In this document: positions 1-16,360 of the stretch, piece after piece
Layout: the number at the start of each line of letters is the position of its first letter
How positions within the stretch are numbered: position 1 is the stretch's first letter
Assembly: GCA_001586965.3 (NCBI GenBank)
Contig: LUCW03000505.1
Span: 23,794 to 87,793 of the forward strand
Direction of reading: 5' to 3'
Length of the DNA stretch: 64,000 nucleotides
Source of the DNA: Sphaeroforma sirkka
Lineage: Eukaryota > Opisthokonta > Ichthyosporea > Ichthyophonida
The notes under the pieces: model-generated
Database searches by the model: none
The model's input: only the letters and a program-made list of their open reading frames with translations
What the model was told of the DNA's origin: nothing
Program-made: the position numbers and the translations under genes

Positions 1-86
1 CCCTACTTCCGCGTTTAAACTGTGACTGATCTTCAAGCGCACTGTAATTCAACTTCTCAACTGCACAAAACCCATCGTATCACTTA

Positions 87-1176
87 CTATGAGTCAACAA
101 ATGACGGGGCAGCTGTTATGCTCGTAGGCGAGGTCTCACACTCCCACCATGTCAGATAGGCACCGACTTCCTGTGTGGACGCTATTGATAGAGCCGTCTG
201 TCCTAAATTGTTCGTTGCAGTCACATCCGCTCCGTTGTCTAGTAGTATCTCAACGACACGTACAAACCCAAGCGAAGAAGCCACGTGCAGTGGTGTATTC
301 CCAGCCGATCTGGATTTTGAATTGACATCTGGAACGTAAATTGTCAGCTATCAATGAAGCTTTCGCACCCGTATAACATTCGCAACATGAATATGACGTT
401 CAGCACAATTTAATGGCGCCTGTATAATAAACCGATTTGAACTTTCCAGATGTTCACACAAGAATTGAGAACTATACATGCATATCTCAAAAGCATGGCA
501 ACGGTCTGTAGTAAAATCGTAGAAAGCATCATAAACTCCACGTACTGAAGCTACTACTTGTAAAGGTGCAACGATCGTTCGTGACCACTCAAAATATATT
601 GCAGATATATGTGGACTGACCGAAAGCAAAGGGCGTCGAATTTCGAAAGTACGCGATCATAAAACCCAACTATACATACCTGCGAATCAATCCGGTCCAG
701 CTGAAATCGAAGCGTATATTTTCGAGTATAGTATACTGAACTCACACACAGCATTCATAAAACATACCTGCGCCCAATCGGCACAGTAATTCCACCAGCC
801 TGACACTGCCCTTTGATGCAGCCGTATATAACGGTGTGCACATATCGCCACTATGAAAACGCTCCACACCCACGCCCTCCTCCACAACAATCCTCGCTAT
901 TGCTGCCGGGTCATCTATGTCTATAGCTTTGAATAAACCAGTCAAGCCACGGATCTCATTTTCCGCACTTACGTCAGCGTCAGATTTATAGTCACCTGAT
1001 ACAGCTGCAGACACATGTGCTGTTCTGTAACAAGTCACGGATGGAACGTCTTTGCTGCTGTTGCCTTCCAAATCCTCGCTCAAGACACCCATATTATCGG
1101 ATACGCAAATCGAATCCGTTGAAGTGGTTGATGAGGTCGTACTTTGTGGTGCCAGGATATCCTCGCCGGAATTCAT
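87..1176 (-). CDS. Ankyrin-repeat protein, 216 aa, two exons
   Basis: The exons are complement(768..1176) and complement(87..328), joined in phase 1. The donor is a CAG/GTATGT-type site at 767 and the acceptor AG is at 329-330. The join completes a canonical ankyrin junction (..LLCRLGA/DVNSK..), which supports the splice. Residues 1-75 are Ser/Thr/Asp-rich and disordered. From about residue 78 there are three to four ankyrin repeats, with TPLYTAASKG, NTPLHVASSLG and QTALSIAS as the TPLHxAA helices and LLDNGADV as a classical repeat end. The protein has no other domain, so it is probably a small protein-protein interaction scaffold. The stop (TAG at 87-89) is inside the window, so the gene is complete. 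It is divergent to the AP-2 sigma gene. The partner and the process are unknown. Confidence 0.8.
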
Positions 1177-1970
1177 TATCCGTGGCTGCCCCCTCGAATG
1201 AAGTTGTGTTTAAATATCGCTAAGATTCTCTGACGAAGCTCATTATTTTATATAGTCTTCGCTAATACATATGAGACTAAGTGGTCAAGCAGTGGACCAA
1301 TTTCATTTTTGAAACGTGTCCGCCCTTGCGGCCTTGTGGTAGTGGATCGTGATCGAATACGATAAGCGTAATTGAAGTATGACTTCTCCGCCGTATGTAT
1401 ATATATATATATACATTATTATTTTGAAATAAATAAATATGATATGTACATAGCCTTCAGGTTTCAGAGGTATATATTTTAAATAATTAAATATAATAGT
1501 AGTAGTATTTTATACATAGTTAATATTTGGGGGTTTTTTTGAACAAAATATGAAAATATAATATGTATGATAGTACATATTTAGTGTTAAAAAATGTAAA
1601 TATTGGTCAACTACACAGACTGAAGGGAGTCTTGTGGAAAGTAAAAACTGAATTCAGTATAACATACATTTTTTTAATCATTATATAGTACATATGCCTT
1701 GTAGGCCTCATAAATATTTAGCTCCTTTAAGCAGTGACAGTGAATATGTTTTGACCAATACGAACAATCAGCAAATTCAACTGTCAACTCAAAAAAGACC
1801 TCTTAAATTTTTCTAAATCGATTGTTTTTTAGAAAACAACTCACTATATATACTGTACATCATGTTTATTTTTTTAAACCTTATGTACATAGTACACAAG
1901 CAGTACAGTGTACATATTTATAGTGTTTTAGGTCTGGTGATGTGTAGAACTTTTCGATACCGTGTTGCTA
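1177..1970. other. Divergent intergenic region, AT-rich
   Basis: This stretch lies between the ankyrin gene start (minus) and the AP-2 sigma start exon (plus), so it must hold two divergent promoters. It is AT-rich with short homopolymers. I see no coding exon, RNA gene or clear TATA/Inr element that I would defend. Confidence 0.5.
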
Positions 1971-2033
1971 CCAGTCCGCATCATATGAGCCAGTCCGCAT
2001 CTATATGAGCTAGTCCGCATCTATATGAGCCAG
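1971..2033 (+). repeat. Three direct copies of a 20-bp unit just upstream of AP2S1
   Basis: The unit CCAGTCCGCATCTATATGAG occurs three times in tandem; the first copy lacks one base and the third starts CT. It ends about 33 bases before the ATG of the AP-2 sigma gene. It therefore lies in the promoter or 5' UTR and could be a repeated factor-binding site or a simple minisatellite. Confidence 0.8.
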
Positions 2034-2065
2034 ATCGAAAGTAGCAAAACTATACCCAGGTGACA

Positions 2066-5123
<3,058 letters not shown>

Positions 5124-6176
5124 TGATTTTACTAAACCCTAAGTTTTCGAGCGGTATCTACGGAATTATTGCTGTAAAAATAGGCCGTCAAACTGCTAGG
5201 CTTCCTGACCAGTGCCCGCGGTACAACCAATGGTGGGCCGCTGCCACAATCCCCATATCACAGCCGGCGAGAGCTTGACACCAGAGTGTGCACAGTAGTT
5301 GTGCGCAGTCGCAGAATCTTTGAGCAGAGCGTATTGGAGTTCCGTCTATCACAATTGATCGAGTCCACACACCGCTCCACAAATATCTACAAAAGATCAC
5401 CTCAGCGCCGCGTTTGTATATACCCAAATCAAGTCAACGTCTAATCATAAAGTACCAAAGAAAATAAGTTCAATACCAATTTCCGTTGCAGACACGACCT
5501 TTATTATGAACTCGCTTCGAAATTTATGTCCAAAATGATTACTATCAAACTTAGATGGGACTGGACGCTGCTGGCAACTGAATTACTGCCGTTGCATCGA
5601 CTCTGCATTGCACTCAAAAAGAAATATTCACAACAAGCCTGTATAACACCGCTGTGTATTGTAATCTCCATACTTTAACGTATGTTGCCATGCACTTTAA
5701 ACGCGTCGACAACCTAGATAGAGTCATCATCTCGCATGACTACGGTTTACATGATATTATATGTATGCATATTTCGCGTTTGTAAACCGCCTCAGTTTAT
5801 CAACGTAGTAGTATACGAATATTCCGCCAGAGGGTCCAGGTCTTCCCGGGGATGAACGAGGATCGAACTGACGATAGGACCATACACCAAGATGGTTTTA
5901 CTAATATTTTATTTTATAAATACAAACACAACCTCGCGTAGAAAAAAAAATTGAATATCTAGGATTCAGGGTTCTAGGGTTCACAAGTCATGCACCCATC
6001 ACAGCCTCCTAAAATAATGACACATCCATGTTGTATGTAAAATTGTAAACACGCCATAGGCCGGCATAGGGCCATAGGTCATTCGACATCGACGGAAATA
6101 AATAGACCGGCAAATACTATATTTATCGCCTGTAAGCTGTAATGGTTGTGATATTATGATGTAAGCTACACTGCGT
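5124..6176. other. Intergenic, no confident gene
   Basis: This lies between AP2S1 and the prenyl synthase gene. Overlapping open frames occur on both strands around 5182-5441 (plus, about 86 codons stop to stop without ATG; minus, 79 codons). Neither resembles a family I know and neither has convincing splice sites. The rest contains no recognisable element. The promoter of the downstream gene should lie near 5.9-6.17 kb. Confidence 0.4.
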
Positions 6177-7341
6177 TTGCGCTCAAGGATAGTATTGTAT
6201 ATTGGCATAATGACGTTAAGTAGATCTCAGATTACTTCGCAATCCTATCGTCACCTTCTACGGAGCTCGCGAGCTACACGCAATGATCTCCATAACAGCT
6301 GTCGATTTGAGACGTATCCCTATCAATCCCGTCACGGCACAGATTTGAATGGGGCCTTTACAAGACAACTACATACCACAGGCATACTAAGGGCACAACC
6401 AGTACGATCAAAAGTTGGCAACAACTGCCTGTATTCTCAAACGTCTCTTACTAGGATACGTGGCTCATATGTAGCTCAAGATACTTGCACGCCGACCCAT
6501 ACAGTGCAAAGAACATATACGGCAGAGGTCAAAGATTTGGCGAGACAAAGGAAAGTAGTACCGCTGAGTTCCATGAACGACTTGGTTCAGAATGACCTGC
6601 ATGTTGTTAAGCAAAAGATTGGTGATCACTTAAACAACTCGCACGAGCCTTTGAGTGACACGGCGAGATACTACTTTGATCAGAAAGGTAAAAGCATCAG
6701 ACCGATAGTTATGCTACTTATGGCGAAAGCATTAAGCAAGAAGCTATCCAAATCTGATTCCCATCATGGTCTGATTAATGATCAACAGTACACACTTGCC
6801 ATGATCGCAGAGATGATACACACATCTAGTTTAGTACATGACGATGTGATCGACGAGGCCGATACACGTCGTAAAAACCCCTCCGCGAACAAGAAATTCG
6901 GCGACCCGCTGGCTATCTACGCAGGCGACTTCATACTTGCAAAGGCCTCGATGGCACTTGCCGGTCTGAACAATCTGGATCTGATCACTACGATTGCAAC
7001 TATCATCGATGATTTGGTGGACGGTGAATTGAAACAGCTGAGTAACGAGGCGAAAGCAAGTCACAAGGTCCGATTCGACCACTACCTGACGAAGACATAT
7101 TTGAAAACGGCGAGTTTATTTGCTAACGGGTGCTTGTCTATTGCAACTGCTTCAAAGATGGATGAACAGACCTGTGAATGGAGTCGCAGCTTTGGCCACG
7201 ACCTTGGCATGGCTTTTCAGGTCTGTAATTTTGATGAGGAGTGTTCAGGTTACCTACATGCCAGTATTTAGATGCCCTCGCGCATATACACATATATATA
7301 CACACACACACAACACCACGTGCCCCATTCTACCCCACCCC

Positions 7342-7396
<55 letters not shown>

Positions 7397-7418
7397 TATA
7401 TTATATATATATACATAC

Positions 7419-7505
<87 letters not shown>

Positions 7506-9016
7506 TGATGTGTGTGTGCATGTGTTGTGTATGTGTTGTGTATTATATATTTTATGTATGCATATATATATATTATATATTATTATATATATATATATAT
7601 TATATTATATATATATGTATACATATAATATATATATACATATATATCGCATATGTATAATATATATGGCATACATATGTATATACATATACATATATAA
7701 TATACATATATATACATGTATGTGCGTGTGTGCGTGTTGTGATGCAAAATTATGTGTATGTATTATATATATATATATTATATATATATATTATATATAT
7801 TATATATATATATATATTATATATATATATATATATATTCATATATATATATATTACATGGCATTATATATTACATGTATTATACATATATATATATATA
7901 TATTATATATGTGTGTGTGTGCGTGTGATTGTGTGTGTGCGTGTGTGTGTTGTGTGTGTTTATGTGTGTGTGTGTGTGTGTTCATACCATGATTTGTCAG
8001 AAGGCTTGCATTTGTGTAGTATGTACTTAGTATATATATATTATGGGTTCAAATACTGAATATATCTAATTTGTATCTTATTCTGCGTATGGTATACTCA
8101 TGAAAAGTTTTGTTATACGGGAGTTATGTGAACAGTTTTGGTTTTTGAGAGCTTCTTCATATATACTGACCGGACATTTCTTTTTTATCTATAGTCCCGC
8201 AGACATATTTGATCATGTGGTGCTCAAATGATAAGATACACAGAACAAAATATTTGCATAGTTGGATGGTTTCGTGTGTATATGCAGAGTGTACGTAAAA
8301 CTAAGTGCCAAGTGTGTATGTCTGTTTTTGAACCGAATCCTGTTCACAGGTGATAGATGATGTTCTAGACTTAGTCAGCACAAGTGAAGAGCTGGGCAAG
8401 CCAAGTTCAGCGGATCTTAGCTTAGGGTTGGCCACCGCGCCGATACTTTATGCAGCGGAGGAATTCCCAGAGCTGAATCCCCTGATTAAAAGGCGATTTA
8501 AGGGACCTGGAGACGTACATGAGGTGTGTTTCCTGAGATGCCTGAATAGGATGACTTTTTATCTTCCAGTTAGAACTGTGCACGTCAATCTGGTCGTGTC
8601 GAGCTATTATTTGAGAACGACTACAGTGGTGCAAACGACCACCTGAATATGTATCGTTGCCCTGAGCTATCGATTGACAACTAGCTCTGTTTTTGTCTGC
8701 AACATACTCGTAATACAGGCGTTACATTATTTGAATAAGAGCTCCGGCCTGGCACGGAGTCGAGAGCTAGCCGCCGAGTATGGACAGTCAGCGGTTCGCA
8801 CTATACAGCAGGTGTGTGGCCATCGTCTGGTTTTATTGATGCATGTTGTTTTTCAAATGTTTATCAAATTATTGTGAGTTCACGCTAATTTCGAATTGAA
8901 AACTAGATTTAGCTAAAATACTACCATTCGCACCGTCTCAAATACAGCTACCCGAGAGTTTAGAGCGTCAGGCGCTAGTTGATCTATGTGCATTAGTGCT
9001 TAGCAGGAGCAGTTAA
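6177..9016 (+). CDS. PDSS1: All-trans polyprenyl diphosphate synthase subunit 1, mitochondrial (PDSS1/COQ1-type)
   Basis: The exons are 6177..7220, 8350..8523, 8719..8811 and 8948..9016, all phase 0, giving 459 residues. It builds the long isoprenoid tail of ubiquinone from allylic diphosphate and isopentenyl diphosphate in the mitochondrion. The first Asp-rich motif is HDDVIDEADTRR (D at about residue 222). The second is in AFQ/VIDDVLD (about 346-355) and is split by the first intron. KGKSIRP near residue 165 is the usual substrate-binding segment, and GKPSSADLSLGLAT and the C-terminal helix match the PDSS1 pattern. The first ~110 residues are Arg/Ser/Thr-rich without acidic clusters, fitting a mitochondrial presequence. 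The start could be Met1 (6177) or Met12 (6210); the latter gives the more typical presequence. The 1,129-bp first intron carries a large TA/TG microsatellite. Human PDSS1 works with PDSS2; no partner is seen here. Confidence 0.93.
7340..7980. repeat. (TA)n/(TG)n microsatellite block in prenyl synthase intron 1
   Basis: Perfect TA runs (about 7345-7388 and 7458-7500) are followed by interrupted TA/TATT repeats and then strongly strand-asymmetric TG-rich DNA (7510-7550 and 7905-7980). There is no coding content; open frames here are Ile/Tyr/Cys/Val artefacts. Confidence 0.95.
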
Positions 9017-9305
9017 GGCCACCCCGCTGCAGTTTCCGCTGATATTATGTGAAAATAATCTATTTCAGTTGGTAACCAGAGCTTAGGATAGTCGGATTCG
9101 ATTCCGGGTTGATATGTTGTTGACTGTAGCAAAGACAAACAAACAGAAAACAATTTTTTGCAACATAAATGCGCTTACCGGTTCCAACTGACTACCAAGT
9201 ATCAACATATGGGCCGCCGTCCCGTGTCCGAAAGAATGTGAAATGAGGAAGAGGCGTTATATACAATGTGCTCAGGAGACGTGGTATGGTCTGATCATGT
9301 GGCAC

Positions 9306-9644
9306 TCATTGAAACTGCCTTATTACAGACAATGCAGCTAGTGAGCTAGTACAAACATTCAGTGTTGTACAGATGAGAGGCTCAGTATCTCCCTTCTGAA
9401 GGGTTATACAAGACCTGTTGTATAAACGATATTTAATCTGTGCTGTGGAGGTTTTTACTATCAGTCCATCAATCAACTTCCAGTCTAAAATACTACGGGT
9501 CAAGATCACGATGACATAGCTGGCGTCATGTACAATTGTTTCAAGCTTGATACCAGAATGCGAAGAACCCACTCCGGTCGATAGCCAATACTGAGCGAGC
9601 ATCTTGTGAGTAATTAGTTTGGAGTGACGCAAAATTCTAAGCAC
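9306..9644 (-). CDS. Hypothetical ORF, 112 codons, doubtful
   Basis: An open frame lies on the minus strand downstream of the prenyl synthase gene. It has a plausible mixed composition and a hydrophobic beta-like segment (YVIVILTRSILDW). I do not recognise a family. A vague resemblance to a TIR-domain strand is too weak to use. It could be an exon of an unresolved gene or chance. The remaining 9.0-9.96 kb holds nothing else I can name. Confidence 0.2.
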   Translation of the reverse strand: MLRILRHSKLITHKMLAQYWLSTGVGSSHSGIKLETIVHDASYVIVILTRSILDWKLIDGLIVKTSTAQIKYRLYNRSCITLQKGDTEPLICTTLNVCTSSLAALSVIRQFQ

Positions 9645-9965
9645 GAGCTTCAGCCATGAGCATACCTATACCAAATTTCGCAAATATTCTATGAGGTAGC
9701 AATAGGGGCCTATTGAAAATGATCAATATATATGTTCCTGAATAGAATAAATTTGGACTCTGGATAAAATAAATTTGGACTCGAATTAATTTGACAATTT
9801 TATTTTAAGGAACAAGGAATATTACAGCTTGACTCCAAATAACATGTACTTACACTCCACGCAAGGCGAAGGTAGCATTCAATGAAATGAACCCACATGC
9901 AGATACAAGGCGTCTACAGATACAGACAAGAACATCTACTAAAAAAGACTTTTAACCATTACAAG

Positions 9966-11763
<1,798 letters not shown>

Positions 11764-14719
11764 ATGGAACTGACGAGCACCTCCGGCAAACGGAGAGCTC
11801 TGTGCAGCAACGATCTGCCTATATTCTCCGACGATGAGGACTCACACGGCACTGTGCGATTCAGTGGACTATGGGGGAGGAAGAGGCTACGGGTGAATGG
11901 TAGTACCGGTTCACACAATCATATACTTTTCTTTCAAGACAAAAGTGATGTACCTAAAGATCAGAATACCGAAGTTTGTATAGCTGTGCGACACAGCCAT
12001 GGTTCACCCATCACCTTAAATTCCAGTCTGGTGACACAAATAGGGGGCCAGGCAGAAAGAGAGAGTATATGTGGTTCGTCAGGTATAGCTGGAACTACTG
12101 ATCGCATTTCCTCAAAAAGCGGTACGTGTAATAATAGCAGCGGTGCAATGGCTGCACCGACACACCGTGATATTCAGAAGCGCGTTGTATCAGAGAGTAC
12201 CACAGAGATTCTGAAAATGAAAAATCAGAACCGAGGCAGCGTCTCTCTCAAGGGAAAGAAAAAGGGAAAAGGTAAGGACGGCGGCGACAAAAGACATAAT
12301 GCCTTAGAATTAACGAGTTTCGACGATCTGTTGAGTAGTACCCAGGTAGGTGTCCCCGGAATAACCCTGAAAAAAAAAAGCTGCTGTAAGAGGTGGAGGA
12401 GGAGGTGGCGGAATGAATACGACGAGAGGGAGTGCGAGAGGGAATGGAAAGGGCTTTGGCAGGGGAAGGGGAAGAGGAGGACATCTGACCGATAGAACTG
12501 CTTCTAAGAATGAAAGCACAGGCGCAATAGATACTTCTGGGGCTAGAGTAGGCGTAGTTCAAGATAGAGAGCTAGGAGAGTTGGCATATGGGCAAATTCA
12601 AGGTGAGGATGCAACTGGATCTGTTACGGGTATCGGATTTGATATTATAGCCAGCGAGGGACAAAGAGCCATCGCAAATGGCTTAGGTGCACAAGGAGAG
12701 ATCACCAACGAAAAGATTACTATAAATGGAAAAGGCAGTAGCACAGATATTTGGAATGCCAAAGTCATCCAGAAGGGTAAGAAACAGTTACCTAAATCGC
12801 GAAATGGAAAAGTTGCCAAGTTGCGGGAATCGTTGAAGCGTCAACCGAACCGAGCTGGTGTACGGAAAGCACAACTGAAGCAAAAAATCACAAAGAACAA
12901 CAAACAGAGCTCAGCTAATATACCGAGCGCAACGAAGCAACCACCTGCACCCCCAAGTGATATTGTGGATACCGGTATCACGGGCTTATCATTGCTGGTA
13001 CAGAGTCAACGAGCTGTGGCAGGCGATGTTATATTTGATGGTATGTGTTTGTATGTGCGTCTATCGTATACCCAAGGTTCTACATATGCATTGTGCGCAC
13101 ACATCATCGTATTCAATATCGGGACTGCCTGTACGATTAAGTGGGGATATATGATCGAATGATAGTAGCGATCTACCTCATCTTCATATATATATAATAA
13201 ATATCGAATTATTGCCTGTAGAGAAATATAATTATTTAAGTATATATGTGTGTAGGCAATTTAGTTTCGTGCTTGATGTCGCGGTGTAAGGGCTGAGGTA
13301 TTTTGTTTCTGGAGCATACAGATTGTAATAGATTCCTCACGGCTGTGCGTTGTTTCAAATACAGTATACTGTATGCTATGTGCTGTATGTAAAGTTATTC
13401 GCATCATTCGTAATCTTGATACTTGAGTGAGAATCGTCTAGATACGGATAATAAATATCCAACATTTATGAATGCTTTTTTTCTCGCTTCTTACTATACA
13501 ATGAACAGGTCAAACTAAAATATCTCGACAGGATTACACATGTTTTGCGAGTTGTCTTACATCGACTAGCTGAGTGCGGATAGTCACCTTACAGGCGGCA
13601 TACACGCGCTACATATTCCCGCAAGCGGAATTTTATTCTCGCTTAGTTGAGTACAATCCCATTTAAGACTGGTGTTTCTCTTAGACATCCTGAATTAACC
13701 TTTCTATTTCCCATTCACGGTATACTTTATCACGTTATATAGGCGTAAAAGGCCTGGCAGAGAGAGAACGTCAGCGGCTTGTAGCGGCTGAGATCGAAGA
13801 AGAACGCAAAGAGGACGAACGGCAAAGAAATGAGGCAGAAAAGGCGAAGAAACAATTGAAGAGATATGCTTGTAAGAGTTATATCAAAAGGAATTGCGAC
13901 AAAGGTGATGATTGTAATTTTCACCATAACGTCGAGCAAGATCCTCTGCGGATCTGTTCATATTATTCCAATGGATATTGTTCCAAGGGAGACGCTTGTC
14001 CGTTTTCACACGACTGTGAACGCGCAAAAAAACAGACATGTGCATTTTACCTAGCTAACCTGTGCATGAAGGGGCAAGCATGTCAATTCTCACACGTGGG
14101 CGAGCAGGTCAGACAAGTGACTGTGTGCAAGTATTTCTTGGATAACACTTGCACTGCGGGCGGCAGTTGCAGGTATGAACACAACACCCAGGATGTACCC
14201 TGTGCAGATCACTTCTTCTTACCGGAGGGATGTTTACACGGCGACGAGTGTATATTCTCGCACAAGACAAGTAGTAAGAACAAGCCAGAGTACTTGCTGC
14301 ATATCACCCAAGCCCGTGCAAAAATCAAAAGGTCTCGCGTGGCGCAAACTTTGCTTACTACCCAGCCCGTAGTGGTTGAACGCGACGATGGTGAACTGTC
14401 ACCTCACGACGCCGACAGCACTTCGGAAGAAACCCTTGGGATTGTGGACGCAGAAGCAGCTTCGACTATCGACGTCCAGGGTATACCTAGTCCAACTCCG
14501 GGTGTATTAGATGCAGCTTCTGTCGAGGCTACCGCACTGAGTGAGTCAAATGAAATACCCGCGCAGACAATGACGGCACCGTTGGATATAGCCGAGGGTC
14601 CAGACACTGGTGTATTTGAAGTTGTCGATTCAAAAGCAAGTTCGCCTATTAGAGACGTAGATATTGTAGGTGAATCTTGGGAGGAGACTGTAGAATCTGA
14701 TGAGGATGAATGGATTTAA
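11764..14719 (+). CDS. Five-finger CCCH zinc-finger protein with RGG box, ZC3H4/6/8-like; frame break at A10
   Basis: The gene reads from ATG 11764 to 13040, is spliced (phase 1, donor 13041, acceptor 13741-13742) to 13743..14719, and makes about 750 residues. The first part is Ser/Lys-rich with KGKKKGKGK. An RGG-type segment (GFGRGRGRGG) follows, then a basic region and a charged helix (ERERQRLVAAEIEEER). Next come five CCCH fingers: four with C-x7-C-x5-C-x3-H and a fifth with C-x9-C-x5-C-x3-H. The C-terminus is acidic and ends in DEDEWI. The fingers resemble nuclear RNA-binding ZC3H4/6/8 proteins, which usually have three; that assignment is tentative. Upstream and downstream halves lie in different frames, separated by a run of ten A at 12370-12379. 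Nine A would keep the frame. Alternatively, an intron from 12343 (CAG/GTAGGT) to about 12508 (CTTCTAAG) also restores phase 0 but removes the RGG box. Confidence 0.8.
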
Positions 14720-14765
14720 AGGGCGTTAAGTAAAGTTTCTATGAATATTTAAATAACTAATTAAA

Positions 14766-14771
14766 AATAAA
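14766..14771 (+). promoter_or_regulatory. Polyadenylation signal AATAAA of the CCCH gene
   Basis: AATAAA lies 47 bases after the TAA of the CCCH gene and before the convergent minus-strand gene, at the expected place for 3' end processing. Confidence 0.55.
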
Positions 14772-15016
14772 ACAGGAAGACTAGAGCATAAGCGTCTGTT
14801 TAATGATCAAGTGTTGTATCTCAATATCTAGAACTTCTGCGACCAGTTGAAGAGTTCGACAACGGTTCCTTAAATCCAGTAGCATTGAACTTATCCGATT
14901 GCCTTCTTGATCCTCAGGTAAAATGAAATATCGCATTTTGTAGCATCGTAAATTATTGCCATTCAAAACTGTTGTACACTTTAATCACACCACGCTCTGT
15001 GCAGTCAAGAAAGTTG

Positions 15017-15597
15017 TTAGTGCTTATTCATGACTCTATCATAATCTCGAATGACGCGCTGTACGCGTTTCTCGAGCACTTCACAGTTGAGAGACCGAAA
15101 CGTCTCGCGAAGTCGTAGCATCTGTGCTGGTGTCGAAGCTCTCACGACGTCTTCCAGTCTTTTTGACCCTTCCAACAGGCTGACCACTTTTCGGAAGCTG
15201 CATAGGGATAGATCGGTAAATGTGACTCCAAATGCGAGTTGCAAGACTCAAAAATGAAGGATTGACCCGCAAGGATATGGGATGACGAAGTGTTTTAGAC
15301 CTTTTAGAACATTTCCACAGGGTAACCGGTGAATGATTGTAAACTGCAAGATCTAGGGTAGCGAAGAGTTCTCTCATTCCTGAATATGCACCTTTGAGAA
15401 TCTCGGCTAACCAAGCTAACGAAGACAACCGGTAAAGATTACCTTTCTGGATCAGCGTTGACATAGTAGTGTCCAGACACTTTCTCCCAGGGAACGTCGA
15501 ACATTAGCGACAGCCGCCAAGGACTTTCCACAATACATTGCCTGGACACACACACAACTTTATCGCGAACTCGCAGCTTAACATCTGTGTCGGTCAT
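15017..15597 (-). CDS. Unresolved minus-strand gene; first exon resembles a T1/BTB (KCTD-like) start
   Basis: The ATG at 15597 opens an exon complement(15443..15597) of 51 codons plus two bases, ending at a good donor (AAAG/GTAATC). Its product, with VKLRVRDKVVCVSRQ, then SPWRLSLMFDVP and GHYYVNADPE, follows the pattern of potassium-channel tetramerisation (BTB_2) domains: V-x-L-N-V-G-G-x-x-F, then p-x-S-x-L-x-x-M-F, then Y-F-I-D-R-D-P. The Gly-Gly of the family is replaced by Arg-Asp. A second likely exon is complement(15017..15246), a helical segment ending RVIRDYDRVMNKH. The two phases do not join directly (2 versus 1), so at least one linking exon or a different splice is missing. An open frame at complement(14781..14966) may be another exon. 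Only exon 1 has a tentative family. The gene is convergent with the CCCH gene. Confidence 0.4.
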
Positions 15598-16360
15598 TAT
15601 ACTAACAATCTGTACGTGTATTGACTCACTTCCAACCTCTTAATTATTTGAATAGAAGAATAGGATCGATAAACTTGACGAAATGGACAAACTCAATGCA
15701 TACTTACCACTTCATACCATTTGCAACCATTTGATATATGGTGAAGGTGACAAAAACAACCTTATCCAGGAAGACTGTGGCTCGAGCCAACCCCAAACAT
15801 TAATGATACATATTATTGGCACATAGGGACAACGCAACTACACATGATATCAACGAAAGTGAAAATACCTATTTCGACACAAAGTTTTCAACAACAATCA
15901 CTAAAAGGGCGCTACTAGTACAAAAAAAAAATAGGGGCTGTATGAGATTATATATAGATACGAGAAGTCACTGCGAGTATGTGGTGAGGTATATCTGTAA
16001 TCAATTTGTCATATGTAGCATAGCCTTCTAAATTCAACAGGTTTTGGCTGAAAAGTGAAAACCCGTCTTAGGAGGCTATCTGCCATATCACAGCCTTTTA
16101 AACTTAACATATCATAGCCCTCGATATCCATACACCATAGCCTTCTTGTTTTTTTATTTTATATAAAGACATAACCTAATTGAACAACAAAGGTTATTTG
16201 AGGATTGAAGGAAAAATACTTACTGAATATGTACCGCACTCCATTACCATTTTCAAAATTTATACTTTAAAATCCATTGCCACCATATTGCAATACTTAC
16301 TGACCCCGGCCGTCTCTGACTCTCTCTCCTACTCTCTAGTAGTATTTAGTAAATATGTAG
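15598..16360. other. Intergenic, no gene recognised
   Basis: AT-rich DNA. A short motif, ATAGCCTTCTAAA or a close variant, recurs at 16019, 16077 and 16137, and again near 27006. This may mark a dispersed repeat. Open frames here are unconvincing. Confidence 0.4.

Noticed and set aside
5188-5427. 79-codon minus ORF and overlapping 86-codon plus frame in the AP2S1-PDSS1 gap
   Set aside because: Two strands are open over the same DNA, there is no recognisable product, and no consistent splice sites flank them.
9070-9110. tRNA-like B-box (GGATTCGATTCCGGG) with an upstream TTCAGTTGGTA; similar weak boxes near 5863 (minus) and 18976
   Set aside because: T-arm stems do not pair over five bases and no acceptor stem closes. 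At most these are decayed tRNA-derived SINE pieces, not tRNA genes.
12343-12379. Tiny 37-base intron GTAGGT..AAAAAG to explain the frame change in the CCCH gene
   Set aside because: It is far shorter than any other intron here, lacks a pyrimidine tract, and leaves the wrong phase (an immediate stop).
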